64,000 bases of DNA from Pseudoneobacillus rhizosphaerae (GTDB lineage Bacteria > Bacillota > Bacilli > Bacillales > Cytobacillaceae): assembly GCF_917563885.1 (NCBI RefSeq), contig NZ_CAKJTG010000006.1:62001-126000 (forward strand). Direction: 5' to 3'. A model generated the notes under the pieces. It had not been told where the DNA came from and made no database searches. It saw only the letters and a list, made by a program, of their open reading frames with translations. The position numbers and the translations under genes were made by a program. The first letter of the stretch is position 1, and each line of letters starts with the position of its first letter. Positions 7,649 through 16,850 of the stretch are shown in pieces.

Positions 7649-9217
7649 ATGAAACTTGATGAGTTTCTACACAATTTACATTTTGACATCGATAAAGTTA
7701 GCCCTTCAGACTGGAAAGTGGATTGGGAGGATGCACCGCTTTCATATAAGCTTTACCAAGGATTGCCTGTAGTTCCGTTTTCACTTGATGTACCTCTGAC
7801 GCTTAAAGAATCGGAAGTACCAATAAAACCTAACCTTCAAAGAATGGGTCATTTTCTTTGGTATATATATGGGCACACTCAATTTAGCCAGTCGGTTTAT
7901 ACTACAGATCCAGCCCCAGACCTAATGGAATCATATAGACGGTTTGTTCCGTCCGGTGGTGCACTGTATCCAAATGAATTATATGTGTACTTAAAGCTGA
8001 ACGATTTGCCTTTAGGCATCTATCACTATGACGTGGCACATCACCGCTTAGTGTTGTTGAGAGAAGGGAATTTTGATTCTTATTTATCGCGTGCACTTGG
8101 TAATCGCTGTGATCTATCCACTTGTTTTGGTACAGTCTTTGTATCAACCATGTTTTGGAAAAATTACTACAAATATAATAACTTTTCGTACCGTTTGCAG
8201 GGGCTAGATACTGGTGTACTGATGGGACAGCTATTGGAAGTAGCGAAACGTTTTGGCTTTGAATCAGGGGTGTACTACCAATTTCTTGACCAATCCATCA
8301 ACCATTTGCTGGGTCTATCGGAGCATGAAGAAAGTGTTTATTCTATTGTCCCGTTATCAGTGGAACCGACAATTTGGTCTACACTATGTAGTGATAAAGA
8401 AGGGACTTTCTCTGCCAATGAATTGAGTCAAGAGATAACTGCCATTCATCCTAACCACTATGTCCGTTCACGTCGAGTCAAACCATTTCCCATGTTAACG
8501 AAAATGAATGAAAGCTCTATGTTTGAATCAACTGAATCATTCCGGCAAATCAGCCCGCATAAGTATTTCATTGACAATTATGAAATTCTCCCTTTGCCGG
8601 ACATAAAGAGACAATTATATGATTTAGCATCTGCCTGTCGACAGCGATTTTCACCTGATGTGGATTTCACAATGAGGAACGTCAGCCTCCATCAATTGGC
8701 AACACTCCTTAAGGAGGCATCGGAATCCTTCTCCTATCGTAATGATTTGGATTCTACATTTCAAAAATCTGTGTCTAGAGTCTCTCTGTATCTTTGTTTA
8801 TATAAAGTGGAAGGTATTCCAGACGGTGCATATAAATATGACAGCGAAGCCCATGCTTTAAGTCAAATAAACCCCGGGGATCACAGACTAAAGTTACAAA
8901 ATTCTATGACTGGAAGTAATGTGAACTTATTCCAAGTACCGCTATGCCTTGATGTCGTTGGGGAGAAAGACCATTTGGTAAGAACAATGGGGTATAGAGG
9001 ATATCGCATACAACAAATGGAAGCAGGAATGCTTGTACAAAGATTACTCTTAACAGCTTCTGCTCTTGGTATGGGAGGGCACCCTCTACTTGGGTTTAAA
9101 ACTCAATCAAGTGATGAGATTTATAATATCCATTCACAAGAAAAAACCAGTTTAATCCAACTCCCAATCGGTCACTATCGGGATCGCCCTTGGTTGAGAG
9201 GTAACTTGCATAGTTAA
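7649..9217 (+). CDS. SagB-type FMN dehydrogenase, azoline oxidase
   Basis: A 522-residue protein 23 bases after the YcaO gene, with GAGGAGG ahead of its ATG. It has two nitroreductase-like halves. The first carries the signature RFVPSGGALYPNELYVYL (~100), the second ends with QMEAGMLVQRLLLTASALG (~450), as in SagB-type dehydrogenases of Bacillus TOMM clusters. These FMN enzymes oxidise azolines to aromatic thiazoles/oxazoles. The single-domain SagB is about half this size, so this is the duplicated form. It is the last gene of the operon. Confidence 0.9.
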   Translation: MKLDEFLHNLHFDIDKVSPSDWKVDWEDAPLSYKLYQGLPVVPFSLDVPLTLKESEVPIKPNLQRMGHFLWYIYGHTQFSQSVYTTDPAPDLMESYRRFVPSGGALYPNELYVYLKLNDLPLGIYHYDVAHHRLVLLREGNFDSYLSRALGNRCDLSTCFGTVFVSTMFWKNYYKYNNFSYRLQGLDTGVLMGQLLEVAKRFGFESGVYYQFLDQSINHLLGLSEHEESVYSIVPLSVEPTIWSTLCSDKEGTFSANELSQEITAIHPNHYVRSRRVKPFPMLTKMNESSMFESTESFRQISPHKYFIDNYEILPLPDIKRQLYDLASACRQRFSPDVDFTMRNVSLHQLATLLKEASESFSYRNDLDSTFQKSVSRVSLYLCLYKVEGIPDGAYKYDSEAHALSQINPGDHRLKLQNSMTGSNVNLFQVPLCLDVVGEKDHLVRTMGYRGYRIQQMEAGMLVQRLLLTASALGMGGHPLLGFKTQSSDEIYNIHSQEKTSLIQLPIGHYRDRPWLRGNLHS

Positions 9218-9368
9218 ATTAGGGTTTTGTTAAAGGATAATGTTTATTTCTTAGGGTCTAACTGAATTGGGCAATATGGAAATGGTTACCATTAACAGTT
9301 GAAAAAGGAAAAAGCGGTAACAATTAAGGTCTAATAGTTACCGTCAACAGCGGTGTTTAACAGAGCCT

Positions 9369-9428
9369 TCATTTAAAAAGAAATCGCCAGACCTTATATA
9401 TAGGTGCTGGCGATTTCTTTTTAAATGA
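9369..9428. terminator. Long perfect hairpin closing the bacteriocin operon
   Basis: A perfect stem of about 22 bp (core AAATCGCCAG / CTGGCGATTT) flanked by A and T runs. It works as a terminator in both directions. The remaining 9218-9579 gap (about 360 bases) shows no gene. Confidence 0.85.
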
Positions 9429-9579
9429 AAGGTCCTAATTATGTAAGAGTATCACCATTCTAAGGTTTGCCATCACAGTTTTATATCCTGTAAATCTTTT
9501 AAACGTGGGGTATTTGTTTTATTTTGAATTTAGTATAATAGAGTAAACCTTTAAAACAACTGCATGGGGGAACATAGAG

Positions 9580-10086
9580 ATGGTTGTTGTGAAATCAGTG
9601 AAAATCGATGGTGAGAATATTCACCTATTCAAAAGCGTAATATATATCTTTGAATCAAGCGCAGGATTCACACTACAATTTGATATGATTGTAAGTGAAT
9701 TAATTGTAAAAAAATATAAAGAGTTTGAAAATCTAATCGTTGAGATAGAGTTAGAAGATGGTAGAGTCTTGAATTCCATTATGCATTTAAAAATATTCCA
9801 AGGAAAATTACCTTTGATCAATTTATTTTGCGAGCTGGATGATATCCATGAATATGAAAATATCAAAGTGGTCCATGAAGATGATTCCTGGTTTCCTAAT
9901 ATTGAAGAAGGAATCACCATAGAAGACATAAGAAAAGTAGAAATGCCTATTGAAGAGGTTCGGTTAAAATTAAAACTTCCAATTGATCAGGTAGAATGGC
10001 TAAAAGATCAAAAACCGAAAGATTTGAATGGGATTTTCAAAGAAATGATCTATGAACTTTGGAAAAGTCAAGATATCAAAAGGTAA
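9580..10086 (+). CDS. Hypothetical protein, 168 aa
   Basis: An acidic, soluble protein of 168 residues, with a GGGGGA site about 10 bases before the ATG. No signal peptide, membrane segment or cysteine-based motif is visible apart from one Cys. The N-terminal half is beta-rich, and the C-terminal half is charged and helical (IEEVRLKLKLPIDQVEWL). I do not recognise a family. The next gene starts 23 bases downstream, so the two may be co-transcribed. Confidence 0.6.
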   Translation: MVVVKSVKIDGENIHLFKSVIYIFESSAGFTLQFDMIVSELIVKKYKEFENLIVEIELEDGRVLNSIMHLKIFQGKLPLINLFCELDDIHEYENIKVVHEDDSWFPNIEEGITIEDIRKVEMPIEEVRLKLKLPIDQVEWLKDQKPKDLNGIFKEMIYELWKSQDIKR

Positions 10087-10109
10087 AAGATGGGGAACGG
10101 AGATTAGAC

Positions 10110-11006
10110 ATGAAAACTCTAGATATGGCTGCTTTATTTGGACTTGCTGCGTTATGGGGTGCTTCCTTTTTATTTATTCGAATTGCTTCACCTGTATTTG
10201 GACCCATTCTCACCATTCAAGGGCGAGTTACACTTGCTGCAGCTGCTCTGATTGTCTTTTTACTCATATCGGGGAAATCATTGTATCTAAAACAAAAATG
10301 GAGACAATATTTCATAATTGGTGCCTTAAATGCTGCGATTCCATTTACACTTATTGCCACAGCTGCGCTTTATTTACCGGCTTCCATGTCGGCAATTCTT
10401 AATTCTTTAACTCCTCTATTCACAGCATTCGTAATCTGGGGTTGGATGAAAGAAAAGCTAAGTGTTCGTAAATGGCTTGGTACTGTTGTTGGCGTGTTAG
10501 GAGTTTCCATCTTAGTAGGTTGGAGTACGTTACCATTCACGAAGGAAGTTATGATTGCTGTGATTCTCTCCGTCCTATCTACGATTTCATATGGATTTGC
10601 AGGTGTTTACGCTAAGAAAAGTTTTGCTGGAGTTCCCGCACTTTCACTCGCAGCGGGGCAACAGCTGGGTGCGTCGATGCTATTATTGCCTTTTACTTTC
10701 ATAAACTTTCCTACTTCAACAAGCGCTATTACAACGGTTGCTGTTTTGTCGATTGTGGGTCTTGCTATATTTTGCACAGCCATTGCCTATCTTTTATATT
10801 TTCACTTGATTAATAATGTTGGACCAGCAAAAACCCTCAGTGTCACTTTTCTAATACCTGTATTCGGGATGATGTGGGGCAGTTTTTTTCTCCAAGAGGA
10901 AATGACATTAGGAATGATAGTCGGACTCATTGTAATTTTAGGAAGTGTCTTCCTAATTTCAGATGTTCATTTAAAAATGAGGTTTGTAAGAAAGAGAATG
11001 CAATAG
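10110..11006 (+). CDS. EamA/DMT-family transporter
   Basis: 298 residues from the ATG at 10110, preceded by GGGGAACGGAG; a longer frame from 10059 overlaps the previous gene. About ten hydrophobic segments form two EamA repeats. The first opens with AALFGLAALWGASFLFIR, typical of this family. Members are inner-membrane exporters of amino acids or other metabolites; the substrate cannot be read from the sequence. Confidence 0.85.
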   Translation: MKTLDMAALFGLAALWGASFLFIRIASPVFGPILTIQGRVTLAAAALIVFLLISGKSLYLKQKWRQYFIIGALNAAIPFTLIATAALYLPASMSAILNSLTPLFTAFVIWGWMKEKLSVRKWLGTVVGVLGVSILVGWSTLPFTKEVMIAVILSVLSTISYGFAGVYAKKSFAGVPALSLAAGQQLGASMLLLPFTFINFPTSTSAITTVAVLSIVGLAIFCTAIAYLLYFHLINNVGPAKTLSVTFLIPVFGMMWGSFFLQEEMTLGMIVGLIVILGSVFLISDVHLKMRFVRKRMQ

Positions 11007-11139
11007 TGAAACATTGGCTCACATACATTTTGTGGTTATGAAACTATTTTAGGCAGTGCCTTATTCCTCACCTACTGTCTTCATACATTGTAAAATCACC
11101 TGTACTGATCCATACCAACATCTTAAGCGGAGGAATACT

Positions 11140-11298
11140 TTGATAAACTTAAAGAAAATCCTAAGCTATATTCCATATTTTGAAGATAAAAACATTGAAT
11201 TCTGTACGTATGTTACACCAGACCAAGGTACCTTAGGATATTTTCAATATGATAAAAAGCTTACGGAATTTATTAATGAGCTTTATAAAACCGAATAG
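11140..11298 (+). CDS. Small hypothetical protein, 52 aa
   Basis: It starts at TTG five bases after GCGGAGGA, which is the best start in an 80-codon open frame. The product is a 52-residue soluble peptide without recognisable motifs. It ends 13 bases before a terminator, which supports it being a real transcript end. Family not recognised. Confidence 0.45.
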   Translation: MINLKKILSYIPYFEDKNIEFCTYVTPDQGTLGYFQYDKKLTEFINELYKTE

Positions 11299-11311
11299 AA
11301 ATAAAAAGTAA

Positions 11312-11340
11312 AGCCCTCTTAAGTCTATCTTAAGAGGGCT
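11312..11340. terminator. Bidirectional terminator
   Basis: The stem AGCCCTCTTAAG / CTTAAGAGGGCT has a 5-nt loop. It sits between convergent genes, after the 52-aa ORF and after the minus-strand IseA-like gene. Confidence 0.75.
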
Positions 11341-11370
11341 CCTAATGATGAGTAGTTACAGTCGACATAA

Positions 11371-12741
11371 TTAGTAAAGTTCAATTCTTCCAATCTTTGC
11401 GATTTTAAAATCCATATATCCAGTGGGTTGGACAGAAAAATACATATAATTTACTCCGTTTACGAGAGACCCCCGATAAGTAGAATCAAGCTCTGCATTA
11501 AATTTTACGATAAAATCCACCTGAGATTTATTTTTGCCGATTTCTTTCATATCTACAAATTCGACCTTTTTAATTCCTTTCTTAAATTCTTCTACATTAA
11601 AAGCAGAAGGGTTTAAGAATAAATCCTGAGTTGCCTTTGTACTAACGAGAAGGTGTCTAAAAAAATTATATGCTGGATTAACGTTCCCCGGAACATCTAG
11701 ATTCCAGTAAGGCTCCTTACTAATTCGCCAGCCTGCATTTTGCACATATTGATATTCTACTAAATAATCCTCTTTTCCATTTGTATCACCAACAGGAACG
11801 GATAATACATACACCTTAGTGTTTTTCTCATCTTTTATAAATTGAGTCGTAGCCTTCTGCCATTGAAGGATAGAACCACCGTCAGCTTCTAGCTGCGCCA
11901 TTTTACCATTGTGTTCAATAATCCCTTTTGAACGGATGAAATTCTCTGCAGCACTGTGTGTTAATGAGTTCTTTAAATAGTTTAGTAACTCTTTTTTTGT
12001 GTCGATTTGGCTTGAGAGGTACCGATACGTTTTACCATTGTAAGTGAATGTTTTGTACTCCCCATTTTGATAAGAACCACCTGCTTGAACATAACTAGCT
12101 GCTTGGGCAAAGCTCGCTGCAAGCTCTACAGTTTTTTTATCGGTTAAAACACTTTGGTCGAAAATGGGCTCGTCACTTAATCTCCAGCCTTGCTTCTGAA
12201 CATATTGATACTGAACCAAATATTGATCCTTTTCACCAGTTTCCCCTAATGGAACGGTTAGACGATAAACTTTTGTGTTTTTTTCAGTTTTGATATACTG
12301 AGCCGTTGCTTTTTCCCATTGAAGAAGGGAGCCTCCATCAGCCTCTAGTTGAGCTAATTTTCCTTTATATTCTATGATTCCCCTGGTACTCATAAATTTC
12401 TGTGCAGCACTTGTGGTAAGTGATTTTCCTAAATAGTTTAATAGCTCACTTTTTTTATCAATCGTACCTGCTAAGTACCGATACGTTTTCCCTTTATAAC
12501 TAAAGGTCTTATATTCTCCTGGTTTGTAGTCACCGCCACGTTGTACATAACTGGCTGCAACAGAGAAGTTTGCTGCTAATTGAATAGCTTGTTGTGAGGT
12601 TAACTCATTTTTCTGCGAAGATGTTTGTGTTGTCTTTGAGACTTCCTTCGCAAAAGTAACATCCATATTGGTTGAAAATGGTGAATGAAAGAGGGCTACC
12701 GCTAATCCAGTAATGATGATTTTTTTGCCTATACTTTTCAA
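11371..12741 (-). CDS. Secreted protein with two tandem IseA domains
   Basis: 456 residues from a TTG positioned after TTGGAGGT. Residues 1-~31 form a signal peptide. Two copies of a ~150-residue unit follow (from ~52 and ~207), each with GEYKTF, GKTYRYL, RGIIE or KGIIE, and LEADGGS.LQW. This unit matches IseA (YoeB), the B. subtilis inhibitor of DL-endopeptidase autolysins. A C-terminal ~105-residue segment (from ~350) resembles no family I know. IseA itself has one domain, so this is a duplicated form. It likely acts in the cell wall, limiting NlpC/P60 autolysins. It is monocistronic. Confidence 0.85.
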   Translation of the reverse strand: MKSIGKKIIITGLAVALFHSPFSTNMDVTFAKEVSKTTQTSSQKNELTSQQAIQLAANFSVAASYVQRGGDYKPGEYKTFSYKGKTYRYLAGTIDKKSELLNYLGKSLTTSAAQKFMSTRGIIEYKGKLAQLEADGGSLLQWEKATAQYIKTEKNTKVYRLTVPLGETGEKDQYLVQYQYVQKQGWRLSDEPIFDQSVLTDKKTVELAASFAQAASYVQAGGSYQNGEYKTFTYNGKTYRYLSSQIDTKKELLNYLKNSLTHSAAENFIRSKGIIEHNGKMAQLEADGGSILQWQKATTQFIKDEKNTKVYVLSVPVGDTNGKEDYLVEYQYVQNAGWRISKEPYWNLDVPGNVNPAYNFFRHLLVSTKATQDLFLNPSAFNVEEFKKGIKKVEFVDMKEIGKNKSQVDFIVKFNAELDSTYRGSLVNGVNYMYFSVQPTGYMDFKIAKIGRIELY

Positions 12742-13021
12742 TTTAATTACCTCCAAATATCAATTTATCTAATTCACAATGATTTAGACGACGATAAATG
12801 GAAAAAGTTACATATCTTTAAAAAGCTTTTTTGTATTGTTTTTTTGTATGAATTTTCAAACGATTCGGACTTGAATAGTCACAGATGGTTCCATCCAGTC
12901 CGAAAGAGCTATAGATTCTGCCTGTTCTCATCAGATGCGACCTATGATAAACTCAGGTTATCAGAATTTTTCCAATAGAGCATTAAACTTATAAACATTG
13001 AATAAGGGAGGGATGTTTTTG

Positions 13022-13894
13022 GTGAAAGGATCCATATATAAAAGTAATGGGAAAACGCTTATTACTCAACATTATGATAATTATCTAAAGTCGTTTGATT
13101 TTGAAATCGAGCAGATATATGTTGATACAAGTTATGGTAAAACACATATTCTTGTAGCAGGACCACCAGAAGGAAAACCTATTTTTATATTTCAGGGTGG
13201 TAATTGTATAAATCCAATGACTTTATCTTGGTTTTTACCACTTGTAGATAAATACAGAGTTTATGCACCAGATACAATTGGTCATCCAGGATACAGTGAT
13301 GAAAGTAGAATCTCAGCGAAGGACCATAGTTTTGCTCAGTGGATAAAGGAACTAATGGATTATTTTAATATAGAAAGTAGTGCATTTGTTGGTCCGTCCT
13401 ACGGTGCAGGAATTATTTTGAGATTAGCCACATTTATGCCAGATAAAATTGACTGTTCAGTATTGGTATCACCAGCAGGAATAAGATTAGGTTCTAAAAC
13501 TAGAATGATTAAAGATATTTTACTTCCTTTAATCTTATTTAATAGTACTTCATCACAAAAACATCTCAATAAAATTACTGATACTATGTCAGATAATAGT
13601 ATGAAAGAAATTGATAAAAAAGTGATTGGAGATGTCTTTAAATATATTAGACTTGAACAAGAAATGCCCAAATTAACTACTAAGGAAGAATTGTTACATT
13701 ATCAATCGCCCACTTTAATCATAGCAGGGAAAAAAGATATCTTTTTTCCTGAAAATAGATTAAATAAAGTTGCTAGAGAAATCATTCCAAATCTAATTGC
13801 ATTTAAGACCTATGATATGGGACATTTCCCATCCGAAGAACATCTGGTGAAAATTAACAATGATATTGTAGACTTTTTAAACACTTACTACTAA
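13022..13894 (+). CDS. Alpha/beta hydrolase
   Basis: About 290 residues. GGGAGGG ends at 13012, so TTG 13019 or GTG 13022 is the start; I chose GTG. It has the fold signature of alpha/beta hydrolases. The nucleophile elbow is GPSYGAG (Ser ~133), a GK.D region (~235) probably gives the acid, and GHFPSEEH near the C-terminus gives the catalytic His. There is no signal peptide, so it is cytosolic. The substrate is unknown; esterase, lipase-like or peptidase activity are all possible. Confidence 0.8.
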   Translation: MKGSIYKSNGKTLITQHYDNYLKSFDFEIEQIYVDTSYGKTHILVAGPPEGKPIFIFQGGNCINPMTLSWFLPLVDKYRVYAPDTIGHPGYSDESRISAKDHSFAQWIKELMDYFNIESSAFVGPSYGAGIILRLATFMPDKIDCSVLVSPAGIRLGSKTRMIKDILLPLILFNSTSSQKHLNKITDTMSDNSMKEIDKKVIGDVFKYIRLEQEMPKLTTKEELLHYQSPTLIIAGKKDIFFPENRLNKVAREIIPNLIAFKTYDMGHFPSEEHLVKINNDIVDFLNTYY

Positions 13895-13916
13895 CTTTTG
13901 GGAGCTATAATGCAAC

Positions 13917-13950
13917 AAGGGAACTCCAAACCAATAAGGGGTTCCCTTTT
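13917..13950. terminator. Terminator between convergent genes
   Basis: The hairpin AAGGGAACTCC / GGGGTTCCCTTTT lies 23 bases after the hydrolase stop and is followed by T residues on the plus strand. It is near the end of the convergent CAP gene. Confidence 0.7.
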
Positions 13951-13969
13951 ATGTTGAGAAAATCAGAAA

Positions 13970-15100
13970 CTAATTGGCAAAAAAATTCTGAGTAAAGTAT
14001 GGTTGCGATGCTTCGTTAAAAGCTACGCCGACTCCTAAATACTCATAATCCTTCTGGAGGATATTTTTTCGATGTCCCATTGAATTCATTAAACCTTCAT
14101 GGGCAAATATACTACTAAACTGTCCATAGGCTAGGTTCTCACCAGCCGTGTGAAAAGAAATTTGATCCTCTTTTAAGCGGTCAAAAGGTGATTTTCCATC
14201 TAAGTTGATATGGCTGAAATATTGATTCAGAGCCATATCCGTACTATGTTTACGCGCCGTTTCTCGGACGTGTTCGTCCCATGTAAGGATCGGAAGCTGA
14301 TGATTTACTCTAGAAGCATTGGTTAAATCAAAAAGCTGATACTCAAAACCTTCTTTTAAGTCAGCACTTACTTTTGGATAAATATCTGCTTTATTTTGTT
14401 CAATGTCCTTATGAATTAATTGAATAGAAGTCACGGTATCATTTTTATGTTTGTCATAGAAAATGGTGATGTACACATTATCATGTAGAAATACATCAAA
14501 GTCGGATTTCTCTTGTAATTGGTAAAAAGTCATTCCTTTTTGAATTTTAGTCAGTGGATTGCCTAGATTCAGACGGACATCCGCTTTTGAACTACCAAAC
14601 TTAAGACCAGTAGTAGATGCGATTAGGTTTTGGTTTGTGTATAATCCTGCAGCATTATTGTTTTTATCATACAGTACCATAAAGAAATGGTGATAATTAT
14701 TATGGTAAGTAGCCCAAAACGTGCCATATTCATTTAGGCTTACTCGTTGTGGTGTTCCTAGTTTTTTTTCGATATCGTCTTTTGGATGACCAAGTTCAAT
14801 ATTATTAATTGATAAAAGCTGATCTGGTATCTCAAGTTTTATCTCATCTAACGGCTTTTCACTCAATGGATGCGGGGAATCCTCAACAAGAAGTCCTAAT
14901 TGGTCCCAAAATATTTGCAGATTTTCATTTAGAGTGCTTAGATGAGCTCGTACGTCTTGATTATTTTGAATCGTATTCAATGTTCCTTGAAATTCTTCTA
15001 CAGTTTTAGAGAGAGAGGGGGCGTCTATCTGGTTTTGAACAATTGGCCATGAAAAATATATCAAAAGAATGTACAGTATTAATTTTAGTAAATTGAACAT
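13970..15100 (-). CDS. CAP-domain protein, YlbC-like, membrane-anchored
   Basis: 376 residues from the ATG at 15100, which follows GGGAGG; a longer in-frame start at 15115 overlaps that site. Residues 1-~20 form a hydrophobic anchor. The middle (~90-235) resembles the CAP-associated domain, with two similar halves (LGHPKDDIEKKLGTP, LKFGSSKADVRLNLG). The C-terminal ~125 residues are a CAP/SCP domain with HSTDMA, HINLDGKSPFDR, GENLAYG and MGHRKNIL. B. subtilis YlbC has the same build. It is extracytoplasmic; the biochemical role is unknown. Confidence 0.85.
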   Translation of the reverse strand: MFNLLKLILYILLIYFSWPIVQNQIDAPSLSKTVEEFQGTLNTIQNNQDVRAHLSTLNENLQIFWDQLGLLVEDSPHPLSEKPLDEIKLEIPDQLLSINNIELGHPKDDIEKKLGTPQRVSLNEYGTFWATYHNNYHHFFMVLYDKNNNAAGLYTNQNLIASTTGLKFGSSKADVRLNLGNPLTKIQKGMTFYQLQEKSDFDVFLHDNVYITIFYDKHKNDTVTSIQLIHKDIEQNKADIYPKVSADLKEGFEYQLFDLTNASRVNHQLPILTWDEHVRETARKHSTDMALNQYFSHINLDGKSPFDRLKEDQISFHTAGENLAYGQFSSIFAHEGLMNSMGHRKNILQKDYEYLGVGVAFNEASQPYFTQNFFAN

Positions 15101-15384
15101 TACTTTTCCTCCCATCTAGTAGAATTCTAGCCAAAATAATTAAAATCTATAAGCTGTAGAGGCTATTAACTCGCTGTTTGGTCGACTTTTTTGTTTAGAG
15201 GAAGAATTATGAACAACAGAATTTTAGTAAGTACAGAATTATTTGTCGAAAATAATCAATTTCCTTCTTTTTTCCAGTTTCGAAATGGTAATATGAAGTA
15301 GATAAATACAAATTACACGAAAGGAAACTCTAAAAAGCTATTGAACAAACTAAGATACAATCTAATATTTAGGAGCTAAAAATT

Positions 15385-16074
15385 ATGTCTAGTAATAATC
15401 AAGGATGTTTAGGGTTTCTATTCCATTTATTTGGAGTTAAACTTAAAGATCCAAATAAGACAGGGATAGATGAATTTCCATACGCATTAAGAGATAATTT
15501 TTTATCACCCTCAGAACTGTCATTCTACAAAATTCTAAGTCTAGTAATCACAAAGGAATTTGTTATCTTCACAAAAGTAGCTTTAAAGGATATTTTTTTT
15601 GTGACAGAAAAGGATCGAAGTAAACATAGTACATACCATAATAAAATTAGCAAAAAGCATGTTGATTTTTTAGTTTGCAACGCTGCATCTATGAAACCCG
15701 TTTGTGGAATTGAATTAGACGATTCTTCACATGGAAGACAAGACCGTGTGATTAGGGATGATTTTGTGAACCAAGTATTCAAAAACGCTGGATTACCCCT
15801 TATTAGATATACGAACAAAAGATCTTATGTTTTGTCTGAGGTGGAAGAAAAGCTTCAAACAATTATACAATCTACAAAAGCGGAAGCAGTAAATATTCAA
15901 ACACCAATTGTTGAAAAAATAGAGGTAAACAAAAATTTTACAAGTTCTCCAATATGTCCAAAATGTCAAACCCCATTCGTCCTACGTGCAGCTAAAAGCG
16001 GTAAAAATGTTGGTAAACAGTTCTATGGGTGTTCCAATTATCCGAAGTGTCGGGAAATACTTGAAATTGAATAA
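15385..16074 (+). CDS. DUF2726 protein with topoisomerase-type zinc ribbon
   Basis: 229 residues. Residues ~40-165 match DUF2726, a restriction-endonuclease-like fold. HVDFLV...PVCGIELDDSSH gives the Asp and ExD-type acidic residues expected for such a nuclease core. Residues ~190-229 are a C4 topoisomerase-type zinc ribbon (CPKC...FYGCSNYPKC) that binds single-stranded nucleic acid. It is probably a DNA-binding or nuclease-like protein of unknown role, standing alone behind AGGAGC. Confidence 0.8.
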   Translation: MSSNNQGCLGFLFHLFGVKLKDPNKTGIDEFPYALRDNFLSPSELSFYKILSLVITKEFVIFTKVALKDIFFVTEKDRSKHSTYHNKISKKHVDFLVCNAASMKPVCGIELDDSSHGRQDRVIRDDFVNQVFKNAGLPLIRYTNKRSYVLSEVEEKLQTIIQSTKAEAVNIQTPIVEKIEVNKNFTSSPICPKCQTPFVLRAAKSGKNVGKQFYGCSNYPKCREILEIE

Positions 16075-16201
16075 CACAGATGGAGATACTAATGTGGTAG
16101 AAATTTGTGTGTGGGGGGTAACAAGTGAATTTTGATGAAATTATACAAGAGCTTGAAAGACTTTGAGCGTATTTTTTAGTTGAAAGTAGAGGTGGTCAAG
16201 C

Positions 16202-16760
16202 TTGAATTTATTAGTGTCTTTATTATTTTTTATCATTTTAAGCTATTACAGTTTTATGTTGGTTCAAGTCTTGGTAAAAATGAAGCGAAAAGTAGTAATA
16301 CCTGCAAATGCTGAGGAAATCGTGTTCATCAGAAATTACCCTCAGAAACATGTAGACTTCCCAACATATTCTAGACAAAAGTTTGATTTATGCTTTGATG
16401 GTTCTATTTGTGTTCACGATGTTCTTAATTGGATCCGTAATTTATAAATTTGATTGGACATTCTACATATTGTTGTTACTTCTTCTTACCCGTTCATACA
16501 ATTTTCTAAATTTATTTCTTGTGTTTGAGGACGGAATTCTAAGTGGGAACCGCTTTATTACCTGGAGAAGAATAAAATCATTTCATTTTGTTCCGATTGA
16601 TGTAAACCATAAATATTATGGATATGAAAAAGAAGTGAACAGTGGATATGAATTAATAATAAAAGGAACGCTCAAATCAGTAAGTGTGATTATTACATCT
16701 GATGAAATGAGAGATAAGCTGTCTATGCTTTTGAATGAACATTTAATAAAAAAGGGTTAA
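16202..16760 (+). pseudogene. Probable frameshifted small membrane protein gene
   Basis: Two overlapping open frames share one apparent gene. The first (16202-16447) starts with a good GAGGTGG-type site and gives a membrane segment plus a basic segment. The second (open from ~16383) gives two more membrane segments and a folded-looking C-terminus (GNRFITWRRIKSFHF). Read together with a shift near 16380-16400 they form one protein of ~185 residues. It recalls the DUF5673-type membrane proteins, but that is a weak match. A sequencing error, a true mutation or two separate genes are all possible. Confidence 0.5.
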
Positions 16761-16809
16761 TGGGTCTGTTTAGAAGAAGCACAGTGAGATTATATACAAT
16801 ATGTAAAGG

Positions 16810-16835
16810 AAAAAGCCCACTTATGGGCTTTTTGT
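16810..16835. terminator. Bidirectional terminator
   Basis: The hairpin AAAAAGCCC / GGGCTTTTT lies between convergent genes, with A and T runs on both sides. Confidence 0.8.
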
Positions 16836-16850
16836 ATAATTTTGGGTTAT

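Noticed and set aside
16110-16166. 13-codon ORF behind a GGGGGG site
   Set aside because: Very short, no family, directly ahead of another gene; more likely a chance frame or leader.
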